NCBI RefSeq assembly: GCF_002906165.1
Contig: NZ_PPCN01000009.1
Location: 186,001 to 250,000, forward strand
DNA from: Roseibium marinum
GTDB taxonomy: Bacteria; Pseudomonadota; Alphaproteobacteria; Rhizobiales; Stappiaceae
Length of the DNA stretch: 64,000 nucleotides
Direction: 5' to 3'
Positions within the stretch are counted from its first letter, which is position 1. Each line of letters opens with the position of its first letter. A model generated the notes under the pieces. That model saw only the letters and a list, made by a program, of their open reading frames with translations. It had not been told where the DNA came from and did not search any database. Shown in pieces: positions 26,966 through 35,580 of this stretch. The translations under genes and the position numbers were made by a program.

Positions 26966-27733
26966 CTACAAAACGGCGGTCATGCCGCCATCGGCATAGA
27001 TAATCTGGCCCGAGACATAGTTGGATGCGTCCGAGGCGAGATAGATCGCCGTCCCGGCAAGTTCTTCCGGCAGGCCCCAGCGGCGCATCGGTGTCCGGCC
27101 CTTCACCCAGGCGTCGAACTCGGGATTGCTCAACAATGCCTCGTTCATGTCGGTGACCATGTAGCCGGGGCCGATGGCGTTGACCTGAATTCCGCTTTCC
27201 CCCCATTCTGCCGCCATGGCCTGTGTCAGCATCTTTATGCCGCCCTTGGAAACCGTGTAGGGAGCAATGGTGACGCGGGCAAGCTCGGACAGGACGGAGC
27301 CGATATTGATGATCTTGCCACTGCCGCGCGCCACCATGCGTCTGGCGGCTTCCCGGCCGACCACGAACGCGGACGTCAGATTGACGTCGAGCACCCGCTG
27401 CCAGTCGGCGGTCTCAAGCTCCAGCATGGGTTTGCGGAACTGAATGCCGGCATTGTTGAGAAGTATATCGACGGCAATGCCTTCAGCATCAAAGCGGTGA
27501 AAAGCTGCCTTGACCGCGGTCTCGTCGGTCACATCGAATGCGGCGGTCAGAACGTCGAGGCCTTCCGCCTTGAGTTTCTGCGCGGTCTCAAACAGCCTGT
27601 CTTCATTGACCCCGTTCAGAATAATTCTGGCGCCCGCTCGTGCCAGCCCTTCTGCGAATGCTCGCCCCAGCCCGCGGGATGACCCGGTGACAAGGGCTGT
27701 TTTCCCGGTCAGGTCGAATAATTTGACACTCAT
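26966..27733 (-). CDS. Short-chain dehydrogenase/reductase, gluconate 5-dehydrogenase-like
   Basis: This 255-residue NAD(P)-dependent oxidoreductase has the nucleotide-binding TGSSRGLGRAFAEGLA near residue 16 and NNAG near 90. Its catalytic Tyr/Lys lie in YTVSKGG around residue 157, and it ends with YVSGQIIYADGGMTAV. It is most like gluconate 5-dehydrogenase (IdnO/Gno) by overall pattern; the true substrate is unknown. It sits upstream of paaG but is separated by the candidate PaaX operator. It may belong to a different regulon. Confidence 0.85.
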   Translation of the reverse strand: MSVKLFDLTGKTALVTGSSRGLGRAFAEGLARAGARIILNGVNEDRLFETAQKLKAEGLDVLTAAFDVTDETAVKAAFHRFDAEGIAVDILLNNAGIQFRKPMLELETADWQRVLDVNLTSAFVVGREAARRMVARGSGKIINIGSVLSELARVTIAPYTVSKGGIKMLTQAMAAEWGESGIQVNAIGPGYMVTDMNEALLSNPEFDAWVKGRTPMRRWGLPEELAGTAIYLASDASNYVSGQIIYADGGMTAVL

Positions 27734-27961
27734 GGTTTCCCCCGACGATGGTTTTCCTCGCCGTCAGTCAGCACGGCTCATGTGGAAGCGCAGCTTACAT
27801 GGAAAGGACACGGCGGACAGTGTCCCGACTGAAGAAACGCCGCAACGTTCCGGAAGGACCGTGAAAATCCAATCTGCATCGCCGTCCCGGCCACACGGAG
27901 TGCCAGCCGGGACGGTGAGACGTTCGATTAGCTGCTGGAGCGCGACATGGCCGGTTCCAAT
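27734..27961 (-). other. Intergenic region with a strong hairpin after the ectoine aminotransferase
   Basis: A perfect 10-bp stem (CCGTCCCGGC 27882-27891 with GCCGGGACGG 27906-27915) lies 46 bases past the aminotransferase stop. It has no T tract, so it is a weak terminator or 3'-end stabiliser. The remainder should hold the SDR promoter; no clear site was seen. Confidence 0.5.
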
Positions 27962-29329
27962 TTACAGAACCGAGCGGACAGCCTTGCCGGTGGCCGCAAC
28001 GACCCTGTCGATCTCAGCTTCCGTGATACAGAGCGGCGGAGCGAAACCGAGGATATCGCCCTGGGGCATGGCCCGTCCGATAACGCCTTCCGTCAGGAGC
28101 GCGGCCGCCACTTGCGGTCCGATCTTTTTGGCCGGATCGAAGAAGGTTCTTCCGTCCCTGTCTTCGACAAATTCGACCGCGCAGAGCATCCCGTCACCGC
28201 GGATATCACCGACATTGGCGTGGCCGCCGAGTTCTGACTGCAGCGCGTTCTTCAAATAGGCTCCTGCGGATTTCGCATTTTGAACCAGGCCGAGCTTGTC
28301 GATCAGCTCCAGATTGGCGACACCGGCGGCAGCCCCGATGGGATGCGCGGAATAGGTCCAGCCATGGCCGATCGGTCCGAATTCATCTGTGCCGTCTTCC
28401 AGGACCTTCCAGACCCTGTCGGAGACGATTGATCCCGAAAGCGGCGCGTAGGCCGACGTCAGCCCCTTGGCGATGGTGATGAAATCCGGCTCGATCCCGT
28501 AGTGATCCGACCCGAACATGCTTCCCAGTCGCCCGAAGCCGGAGACGACCTCATCGGCAATCAGCAGGATGTCGTGTTTCTTGAGAACCTTCTGAATTGC
28601 CTCCCAGTATCCGGCGGGCGGCGGCACGATGCCGCCGGTGCCGAGCGCCGGTTCGCCGATGAATGCGGCGATGGTATCGGCGCCTTCTCGTTCGATCATG
28701 GCCTCCAGTTCCGACGCGCAATGGGCAACGAACTCCGCCTCGGACATCGACAGGTCTTCGCGGCGAAAATAGTCCGGGGCGAGCGTATGCAGAACCGTGT
28801 CGAACGGCAGGTCGAATTTCTTGTGAAAGAGTTCAAGTCCGGTGAGAGAGCCGGTCATCAGGCCGGAGCCGTGGTAGCCGCGCCAGCGCGAAATGATCTT
28901 CTTCTTTTCCGGGCGGCCGAGAATGTTGTTGTAGTACCAGACCAGCTTGATGTTGGTCTCGTTCGCGTCCGAGCCGCCAAGGCCGAAATAGACTTTGGAC
29001 ATATGTGCGGGAGCCCGCTCCATCACCATTTTGGCAAGGGTGATGGAAGCCTCCGTCCCGTGGCCGACATAGGCGTGGTAATAGGCAAGCTCTTTGGCCT
29101 GCGCGGCGATGGCCTCGGCAATCTCCGTCCGGCCGTATCCGACATTGACGCAATAAAGACCGGCAAATGCGTCCAGCAGACGTGTACCGTCCCGGTCCTC
29201 GATAAAGACGCCGTTGCCGCCTGTGACGATGCGGCTCGGGCTTTCGCCGCGTGCGTGCTGCGCCAGATGGGTGGACGGGTGGAAAAAATTCTCCCGGTCC
29301 CAGGCGTCCAGTTGATCGTTCTTGAGCAT
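27962..29329 (-). CDS. doeD: Class III aminotransferase, probably DoeD (diaminobutyrate transaminase)
   Basis: This 455-residue PLP enzyme of the class III (omega) aminotransferase family has KVYFGLGGSDANETNIKLVWYY, FIGEPALGTGGIVPP, LLIADEVVSGFGRLGSMF and the PLP lysine in FITIAKGLTSAYAPL. In ectoine degradation DoeD converts 2,4-diaminobutyrate to aspartate semialdehyde. Here the gene is the last of a minus-strand unit with eutC and eutB, opposite doeA-doeB, which supports that role. Related taurine- or putrescine-pyruvate aminotransferases look similar, so the substrate is inferred from context. Confidence 0.75.
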   Translation of the reverse strand: MLKNDQLDAWDRENFFHPSTHLAQHARGESPSRIVTGGNGVFIEDRDGTRLLDAFAGLYCVNVGYGRTEIAEAIAAQAKELAYYHAYVGHGTEASITLAKMVMERAPAHMSKVYFGLGGSDANETNIKLVWYYNNILGRPEKKKIISRWRGYHGSGLMTGSLTGLELFHKKFDLPFDTVLHTLAPDYFRREDLSMSEAEFVAHCASELEAMIEREGADTIAAFIGEPALGTGGIVPPPAGYWEAIQKVLKKHDILLIADEVVSGFGRLGSMFGSDHYGIEPDFITIAKGLTSAYAPLSGSIVSDRVWKVLEDGTDEFGPIGHGWTYSAHPIGAAAGVANLELIDKLGLVQNAKSAGAYLKNALQSELGGHANVGDIRGDGMLCAVEFVEDRDGRTFFDPAKKIGPQVAAALLTEGVIGRAMPQGDILGFAPPLCITEAEIDRVVAATGKAVRSVL

Positions 29330-29370
29330 GTCTTGGTCCTTTTTTCTGGTCCTGGAACTAGCGCTTCAGG

Positions 29371-30366
29371 TCAGACGGTGAGTGTTGTTCCGGCGTGGGC
29401 TTTTGTTATCCTGCCAAGGGTCAGTGTCGCGATTGCCGTGTCCTGAACGCCGGTACCGGTCAGGTCGCAAACGGTGATCTGATCGTCGCGCGTTCTGCCT
29501 GCAGCGACCCCCGCGATCACCTCGCCAAGCTCGACGGCCTTTCCGGTTCGGGTCATCAGGCCGTTTTCGATGGCGGTCCGCAGTTCGCCAAGCCTGGCGC
29601 ACTGGCTTATGCGGTCGCAGACGACAACATCCGCTTGCGCCAGGATCCGCGGTGAAAGTTCGTTCTTGTCTTCCTGGTCGGATCCCATCGCCGTGATGTG
29701 CAGACCCGGATGCAGGCAACCGGCGTCCAGAATGGCGTCCCTGGCAGGTGTGGTGGTCACGACAAGCTGACACGCCGCCACGAGCTCATGTCTGTCGGCA
29801 ACCGCCTGAACGTCGATACCGAGCGTCGTGCGCAAATCCGTGGTGAGCTGTTCCGCCTTTTCGGCGCCGCGCCCCCAGACAAGAACCTTCTTGACCGGCA
29901 TGACCTTCGCCGCGGCAATGATCTGCAAACGGGCTTGAACGCCTGTTCCAAGAACGCCCATGGTCGTGACGGTTCCGGGCGCGAGATGGCGGGCGGCGAC
30001 GGCGCCGGCCGCGGCCGTGCGGATGTCCGTCAGGTAGCCGTTGTCGAGAAACACGGCCTGAACCAGGCCCGTATGGGCCGAAAGCAGCACCATCAGGCCG
30101 TTGAGGCTTGGCAAGCCGCGCGCAGGATTGTCGAAAAAGCCGGGAGAAACCTTGATGGCAAATCCGTCAAGACCGGGGACATAGGCGGTCTTGACGTCAA
30201 CTTCGGCATTCACGTGCGGAAGCGCCATGGAAAGCACCGGGGGCATGATGACCTGTTGCGTGGCAAGCGCGGCGAAAGCGCTCTCTATGCAATCGATGAT
30301 CTCCAGATCAAGATGGATGACCCGGCGCAATTCCGCGTCGGTCACAAGCCTGATGTCATGGGGCAT
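29371..30366 (-). CDS. eutC: Ornithine-cyclodeaminase-family protein EutC
   Basis: This 331-residue protein of the ornithine cyclodeaminase/mu-crystallin family has VSPGFFDNPARGLPSLNGLMVLLSAHTG, TMGVLGTGVQARLQI (NAD-binding) and HITAMGSDQEDKNELSP. In (hydroxy)ectoine gene clusters the member called EutC accompanies EutB and is implicated in hydroxyectoine use. Its overlap with eutB (11 bases) and neighbourhood with doeA/doeB identify it as that one. The exact reaction is not established. Confidence 0.85.
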   Translation of the reverse strand: MPHDIRLVTDAELRRVIHLDLEIIDCIESAFAALATQQVIMPPVLSMALPHVNAEVDVKTAYVPGLDGFAIKVSPGFFDNPARGLPSLNGLMVLLSAHTGLVQAVFLDNGYLTDIRTAAAGAVAARHLAPGTVTTMGVLGTGVQARLQIIAAAKVMPVKKVLVWGRGAEKAEQLTTDLRTTLGIDVQAVADRHELVAACQLVVTTTPARDAILDAGCLHPGLHITAMGSDQEDKNELSPRILAQADVVVCDRISQCARLGELRTAIENGLMTRTGKAVELGEVIAGVAAGRTRDDQITVCDLTGTGVQDTAIATLTLGRITKAHAGTTLTV

Positions 30367-31363
30367 AGGGTGCTCCCTTCAGAAGTTTGTCGCCAAGCAC
30401 GATATCTCTGCCGCCGATGACTTCAGTGAACTGGATCATGTCGACAGTCCGGCCTGTAATGATCGTGGCCACCGGTCCCGTCAGGTCGGCAAGCTTTCCG
30501 GAAAGGCACGCTGCGATGCCGACGACGGCGGCGCCTTCGGCAACCAGGCGCTCCTCGAAATAAAGCACCTGCATCGCCCGGTAGATGTCTTCCTCGGTGA
30601 CCAGAACAATCGCGTCGAGCAGGTCACGGCACATGCTGAAGGAGAGTTTGTTGTCCAGCCCGATACCGCCACCAAGCGAATCCGCGAGGCTGGCAACCTC
30701 CGTGACTTCCACGGGATGGCCGGCCTTGATCGATGCATCCATCGCCGCACCGCGATCCATCGTCACTCCGATGACCTTTATGGACGGATTGATGGACTTC
30801 GCCGCGAGAGCAACGCCCGCGGCCAGTCCGCCGCCTGAAAGCGGCACAAGCAACGTTGCGACATCCGGCAGGTCCTCCAGGATTTCAAGGCCGACGGTTC
30901 CCTGGCCTGCGATGACATGCGGACCATCGAAAGGCGAAATTTCCCGGATGCCGGGTCCAAGGCTCAACTGCCGGCACTCTTCCAGGGCATCGTCCTGACT
31001 GTTGCCGGTGATCCTCACCTGCGCGCCCAGGGCCCTGATAGCGTCGATCTTTGTCTGCGGCACCAGTGAAGACATGCAGACCACCGCCTTGAGACCCAGT
31101 TGCCGTGCCGCATGGGCGACGCCCCGGCCGTGATTGCCGGTGGAACAGCAGGTGAGGGTGGTCGTTTCGAACGGCACATTCCGTGCGGCATTGGTTGCGC
31201 CGCGCAGCTTGAACGCACCTGTCGGCTGCAGGCTTTCCATCTTCATGTGGAAGGGGACACCGGTCTTTTCCGTCAGAAAGCCGGACGGCAGCAGCGGTGT
31301 CCGAACGACCTTGCCGTCAATCGCTTTCCGCGCGGCGAGAATGTCTGCAAGTGTCATCTGCAT
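30356..31363 (-). CDS. eutB: Threonine-dehydratase-like PLP protein EutB
   Basis: This 335-residue fold-type II PLP enzyme has KMESLQPTGAFKLRGATNAA, with the PLP lysine near residue 52. It also has CSTGNHGRGVAHAARQLG and the glycine-rich VPLSGGGLAAGVALA phosphate loop. It resembles threonine/serine dehydratases. Next to eutC and doeA/doeB it is EutB of hydroxyectoine/ectoine utilisation. EutA, often the partner, is not here. It starts 61 bases from a palindromic operator shared with divergent doeA. Confidence 0.87.
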   Translation of the reverse strand: MQMTLADILAARKAIDGKVVRTPLLPSGFLTEKTGVPFHMKMESLQPTGAFKLRGATNAARNVPFETTTLTCCSTGNHGRGVAHAARQLGLKAVVCMSSLVPQTKIDAIRALGAQVRITGNSQDDALEECRQLSLGPGIREISPFDGPHVIAGQGTVGLEILEDLPDVATLLVPLSGGGLAAGVALAAKSINPSIKVIGVTMDRGAAMDASIKAGHPVEVTEVASLADSLGGGIGLDNKLSFSMCRDLLDAIVLVTEEDIYRAMQVLYFEERLVAEGAAVVGIAACLSGKLADLTGPVATIITGRTVDMIQFTEVIGGRDIVLGDKLLKGAPYAP

Positions 31364-31423
31364 GGTAGCCTAGGAAAAGCCGGTGTTCGTGTGGTCTGGA
31401 GACGGCTGAGCCGCTCCCCCGCC

Positions 31424-31520
31424 ATTTGTGTACAAATAATCAGATACCGCAAGTACTCACACTTGGTACTGCGATTTTTCTTGCTCGCAAAACATTGTTT
31501 GTGATTATTTGTATACAAAT
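31424..31520. promoter_or_regulatory. Paired palindromic operators in the eutB-doeA divergent region
   Basis: ATTTGTGTACAAAT (31424-31437) and ATTTGTATACAAAT (31507-31520, a perfect palindrome) lie 83 bases apart. With flanks they form an inverted pair of 18-mers: GATTATTTGTATACAAAT at 31503-31520 and its one-mismatch reverse complement at 31424-31441. TTTGTATACAAA-type palindromes are typical for FCD-class GntR regulators, and such a gene ends the doeAB operon. One site lies near each start, so coordinate control of both units is likely. Confidence 0.75.
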
Positions 31521-31538
31521 ATTTTTCGAGGACACACG

Positions 31539-32723
31539 ATGCCCGGTCAGGACCTTCCCTTCAGCCAGTCGGAATACCAGCGGCGCCTTCAGCTTGTCCG
31601 CAGCGATATGAGCGCGCGCGGTATCGACGTCCTCTTTGTCGAGGATCCGTCGAACATGTCCTGGATCACCGGCTATGACGGCTGGTCCTTCTATGTTCAC
31701 CAGGGCGTCCTGGTTTTCCTTGACCAGGATCCCATCTGGTGGGGCCGCGGTCAGGATGCCAACGGTGCCCGGCGCACGGTCTGGATGGACGACCAACGGG
31801 TAGCCTCCTATGCGGACAACTACATCCAGTCTCCCGATCGCCATCCGATGCAGAACCTTGGGGGTCTCTTGAAATCCAACGGTTACGCGGCAAAGCGCGT
31901 CGGCGTTGAACTCGAGAATTACTATTTTTCGGCAAAGGCTTATCTGACCCTGCGCGAGGAACTGCCGGAGGCCGAATTCCCGGACGCGACCGGCATGGTG
32001 AACTGGCTCCGCGGGGTAAAGTCGGACGAGGAACTGGTCTTCATGCGCAAGGCGGCGCGTATATCGGAAAAGATCATGGATGGCGTCTTCGAGAGGGTCC
32101 GGCCGGGCATGCGCAAGGCGGATCTTGTCGCCGAAATCTATGCCGACGCGATCCGGGGTCTGGACGACGCCTGGGGAGACTATCCGGCAATCGTACCGTT
32201 GCTGCCGAGTGGAGCGGACGCCTCCGCACCGCACCTGACATGGGACGGCCGGTTCATGCAGGAGGGGGAGGCCACTTTCTTCGAGCTTTCCGGCTGTTTC
32301 CGCCGCTATCATGCCCCCCTGTGCCGGACCGTGTTTCTCGGCCAGCCGCCGCAATACATGCTCGACGCGGAAAAGGCGCTCGTCGAGGGCCTTGAAGCTG
32401 GACTTGAAACAGCGCGCGCCGGAAACACGGCCGGCGACATCGCCCGGGCACTGGCAAAACCGCTGGAAGCAGCCGGCATCGAACGCGGCGCCCGTGCCGG
32501 ATACCCGATCGGCATTTCCTATCCTCCCGACTGGGGGGAGCGCACCGTCTCCATCCGCGAAGAAGACACCACGGTTCTGAAACCCGGCATGACCTTCCAT
32601 TTCATGCCCGGCCTGTGGATGGACGGTTGGGGACTGGAGATCACCGAGAGCATCCTGATCCGCGAAGACGGACCGGCGGAGTGCCTGTGCAACCGGCCGC
32701 GCAGCCTCTTCGTCAAGACCTGA
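31539..32723 (+). CDS. doeA: Ectoine hydrolase DoeA (EutD)
   Basis: DoeA opens the ectoine ring to N-acetyl-diaminobutyrate. The 394-residue M24-peptidase-fold protein has WITGYDGWSFYVHQGV near the start. It also has LPSGADASAPHLTW, FFELSGCFRRYHAPLCRTVFLG and the C-terminal GYPIGISYPPDWGERTVS...FHFMPGLWMDGWGLEITESI, which is characteristic of DoeA rather than of metallo-aminopeptidases. The ATG at 31539 (GAGGAC upstream) was chosen over a TTG at 31509 lying inside the operator. doeB follows one base after the stop. Confidence 0.93.
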   Translation: MPGQDLPFSQSEYQRRLQLVRSDMSARGIDVLFVEDPSNMSWITGYDGWSFYVHQGVLVFLDQDPIWWGRGQDANGARRTVWMDDQRVASYADNYIQSPDRHPMQNLGGLLKSNGYAAKRVGVELENYYFSAKAYLTLREELPEAEFPDATGMVNWLRGVKSDEELVFMRKAARISEKIMDGVFERVRPGMRKADLVAEIYADAIRGLDDAWGDYPAIVPLLPSGADASAPHLTWDGRFMQEGEATFFELSGCFRRYHAPLCRTVFLGQPPQYMLDAEKALVEGLEAGLETARAGNTAGDIARALAKPLEAAGIERGARAGYPIGISYPPDWGERTVSIREEDTTVLKPGMTFHFMPGLWMDGWGLEITESILIREDGPAECLCNRPRSLFVKT

Positions 32724-32724
32724 G

Positions 32725-33906
32725 GTGGCAATAGCTTTGGACCACATTTCCCGAACTGTTGAAATTCTCGACCGGCTGGTCGCTTTTCCAACCGTTTCGG
32801 CGGACAGCAACCTGGCTTTGATCGATTATGCAGCCGGTCTGCTGGAGGACAGCGGTGCGCATGTGAAAATTTCACATGACGAAACAGGCCGGAAAGCCAA
32901 TCTTTTCGCGACGCTCGGGCCGCGCACCTCCGGCGGGCTGGTCCTTTCCGGACATACCGATGTGGTTCCGGCAGGCGACGCGCAATGGATGAGCGACCCT
33001 TTCGCGCTGCGCGAGGAGGACGGGCGCCTTTATGGCCGGGGCACGTGCGACATGAAGGGCTTCATCGCCGCGGTTCTCGCCAGGATGCCGGACTACGCGG
33101 CGCTGGATATCAAGCGCCCGTTGCATGTCGCCCTGACCTATGACGAGGAGGTCGGCTGCTTCGGCGCGCGCCATCTGGTGGAAGAACTGAGGGAAACCGA
33201 TATCAGGCCGTCGGTCGCCATTATCGGCGAACCGACGGACATGCGCGTCATCGAGGGTCACAAGGGCTGTTATGAATATACGACCTCCTTTCACGGCACC
33301 GACGGCCACGGCTCCGAGCCGGACAAGGGCGTCAACGCCATTCATGTCGCCGCGGCCTTTATCGGCAGGATGATGGACCTTGCCGACGATCTGAAACGCA
33401 AGGCCGGACCCGACAGCGCCCGGTTCAATTCCCCCTGGACGACACTTCAGACAGGAAGGATCGAGGGCGGATCGGCGCGCAACGTGATTGCCCGCCACTG
33501 CAGCGTCGAGTGGGAAATGCGGCCGGTTCGTGAAAACGACGCTCGGGAGGTGAAATCGGCTCTCGAAACCTACTGCCGCGACATTTTGCTGCCGCGAATG
33601 CGGGACATTTACCCCGAAGCCGGCATTGTCACTGAAGTCATCGGCGAGGTCGCGGGCCTTGCCGTTACAAGCGAGAACGAGGCCCGGGACATCGTTGCGG
33701 CGCTGACAGGCGAAAACCTGTGTGACGTCGTTGCCTTCGGGACTGAAGCAGGCCTGTTTCAGGCTCTTGGAATGTCGGTTGTTGTCTGCGGACCGGGCTC
33801 GATTGCCCAGGCCCACCAGCCGGACGAATTCGTATCGCTCGAACAGCTTGATAAGTGCTTGTCCATGCTTTCGGGCCTGGAAAGAACGCTGATGCGTCCG
33901 GCATGA
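32725..33906 (+). CDS. doeB: N-acetyl-diaminobutyrate deacetylase DoeB (EutE)
   Basis: DoeB removes the acetyl group from the DoeA product. The 393-residue M20-family metallohydrolase, ArgE-like, has the metal-binding SGHTDVVP near residue 80, GRGTCDMKG near 113, TYDEEVGCFGA near 142 and GEPTDMRVIEGHKG. The start is either the GTG at 32725 or a TTG at 32737, which lies at a better distance from GAGG. It ends with an ATGA overlap with the GntR gene. No transporter (Ehu/Teh/Uea) or doeC semialdehyde dehydrogenase is present nearby. Confidence 0.92.
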   Translation: MAIALDHISRTVEILDRLVAFPTVSADSNLALIDYAAGLLEDSGAHVKISHDETGRKANLFATLGPRTSGGLVLSGHTDVVPAGDAQWMSDPFALREEDGRLYGRGTCDMKGFIAAVLARMPDYAALDIKRPLHVALTYDEEVGCFGARHLVEELRETDIRPSVAIIGEPTDMRVIEGHKGCYEYTTSFHGTDGHGSEPDKGVNAIHVAAAFIGRMMDLADDLKRKAGPDSARFNSPWTTLQTGRIEGGSARNVIARHCSVEWEMRPVRENDAREVKSALETYCRDILLPRMRDIYPEAGIVTEVIGEVAGLAVTSENEARDIVAALTGENLCDVVAFGTEAGLFQALGMSVVVCGPGSIAQAHQPDEFVSLEQLDKCLSMLSGLERTLMRPA

Positions 33907-34625
33907 ACGAAACCTGGATACAGGATCCGGATATAGCCGGGCAGCTAGAGGCGGCGGCGACTGCGCAGGAACGCTTCCAGATCATGTACACGGTCCTGCG
34001 CGACCGGATCTCGATGCTTGTCTATCCGCCGGGAATGCAGCTCAGTGAAGAAGTACTGGCGGGCGAATTCGGCGTCAGCCGGTCCCCCTTGCGCAAGGCC
34101 CTGCAGATTCTGGAGGCGGACGGGCTCGTGCTGTCGCAGCAAGGCGTCGGCACACTTGTGACCGACGTCGACCTGGACGAGCTTGCTCAGGTTTACCAGT
34201 TGCGCATGGAATTGAACGAGCTGACCGGCAGACTATCCCCGAGCCGGGCCGACGATAACCTGAAAGCGCTGTTCGGCACCATGCGGCTGAGAGCTGAAAG
34301 CTTGCGCGCCGCGCCGGACCGTCAGGCGTTTGCCCGGCTGAATATCGACTTTTTTCATTCTTTCCAGCTGCTGACCGACAACCAGCCGCTACGGGACATT
34401 TCCGAGAAGCTCTTCTACCGGACCTGCCGCATCTGGCTGACCCTGATCCCCGACAGGGATCTTTCAACGGAGGTCGTGATTTTCAGCGATGAGATACTGG
34501 CTATCGCCGACGCTGTCGCCGTGGGTGACATGGGGGCGGCAGCGCATATCCGGCGGGCGCATTTGTCCATGGGGCTGAAGCGCCTGACTGAGATGCGAAA
34601 AGCCGAATGCCCGCAGGCCGGATAA
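33903..34625 (+). CDS. GntR-family (FCD) transcriptional regulator of the ectoine cluster
   Basis: This 240-residue regulator has an N-terminal winged helix (LSEEVLAGEFGVSRSPLRKALQILEADGLVLSQQGVGTLVTDV, about 45-90). The C-terminal all-helical FCD ligand domain includes NIDFFHSFQLL and RRAHLSMGLKRL. The four-base overlap with doeB makes it part of the ectoine operon, so it probably senses a pathway intermediate and binds the TTTGTATACAAA palindromes. The usual ectoine regulators are EnuR (MocR type) and DoeX (AsnC type); this is neither. Confidence 0.88.
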   Translation: MNETWIQDPDIAGQLEAAATAQERFQIMYTVLRDRISMLVYPPGMQLSEEVLAGEFGVSRSPLRKALQILEADGLVLSQQGVGTLVTDVDLDELAQVYQLRMELNELTGRLSPSRADDNLKALFGTMRLRAESLRAAPDRQAFARLNIDFFHSFQLLTDNQPLRDISEKLFYRTCRIWLTLIPDRDLSTEVVIFSDEILAIADAVAVGDMGAAAHIRRAHLSMGLKRLTEMRKAECPQAG

Positions 34626-34663
34626 TCTGGGCGTGGGCAATGTTTGAGTGAACTCCGGCGCGG

Positions 34664-35485
34664 CTAATTTTCCGCCGGCCATTCATGTAGGCTGAACTGC
34701 CTGGCCCATTCCTGCATGGCCTCCAGAAACCCCTCAGGGTCGTCATCTGCATCCACCGCCAGAAAGGGAAGTTCCTGGAGGGCATAGCGATAGTGCCGGA
34801 ACCGGTCCGGGGACCGCGCGACGCGGCGGGCCAGCCAGTTCAGGCTTTCCGGCAGACCGCGTTCCCAACGTGAGGACGAGTAATACAGAGCGAGCGGGGA
34901 CGCATTCAGGCGAATGCAGAGGTCGGCCAGCGCAGGCAGCAGGATGTCGTCGTGCCTGTCGTTCAACGGATCGCGGATGCGCATGAGGACGGTGAAACCA
35001 CGCCCTTGCGCCACAGTCTGGGTGATGTTCAGGACGAAAGTGACCGACAGCGTCAGCACAACCATTCCGCTGACCGCAGCCACCGTGGAAAGATTGTCCC
35101 AAAGCGCCGAAGACGGCTGAACATTCGACGCGCCGACCGTCGACAGGGCGCTGCCGATAAAGGCAAAGGTAGATGCCCAATCAGCCGGTTCCCCGGTTGA
35201 TTTCATCACCAGCGACCCTGGGTCGCTGCGAAATATGAGCAGCCAGCCGATACAGGTAAGAGCGAGCCAGACAAATGCGACACCACTCATGACAACCGGT
35301 CCGGCAAGGCGCAGAGCCGCGCTTTCGCCCGGCAGGCGGGCGAGGAGACGGAACACTTTCCAGTAGATCGCCGCGGCCCCGCGGGTGAGCGGTCCGGTCC
35401 TGTTGGCGCTGATGGTGGTAAAGGCGAAATCGCCGGCCGTCAGGGCAAGGAGCAGAATTCCGGCTATGAGCAATGGCACGTTCAT
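34664..35485 (-). CDS. Membrane protein with degenerate ion-channel-like pore
   Basis: This 273-residue protein has an N-terminal helix (1-22) and a second near 65-90. It then has a re-entrant/pore-like stretch FAFIGSALSTVGASNVQPSSALWDNLSTVAAVSGMVVLTLSVTFVLNI (about 125-172), followed by a cytosolic C-terminal domain. The order mimics two-helix potassium channels, but the TVGYG filter reads STVGAS, so potassium selectivity is doubtful. It resembles uncharacterised ion-channel-family proteins. It is not obviously linked to neighbouring genes. Confidence 0.5.
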   Translation of the reverse strand: MNVPLLIAGILLLALTAGDFAFTTISANRTGPLTRGAAAIYWKVFRLLARLPGESAALRLAGPVVMSGVAFVWLALTCIGWLLIFRSDPGSLVMKSTGEPADWASTFAFIGSALSTVGASNVQPSSALWDNLSTVAAVSGMVVLTLSVTFVLNITQTVAQGRGFTVLMRIRDPLNDRHDDILLPALADLCIRLNASPLALYYSSSRWERGLPESLNWLARRVARSPDRFRHYRYALQELPFLAVDADDDPEGFLEAMQEWARQFSLHEWPAEN

Positions 35486-35580
35486 CGAAAGCCTTTGTCT
35501 TCAGGTGGTCTGCGTCCGGGAAAGTCCAGAGAAGGACAAGATATGCACCTCAAAAATAGGAGCCTGGCCGGAGCGCCGGT

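Noticed and set aside
31440..32810. Long minus-strand open frame opposite doeA
   Set aside because: It lies opposite a well-identified gene and has no ribosome-binding site or recognisable protein features; it is a high-GC shadow frame.
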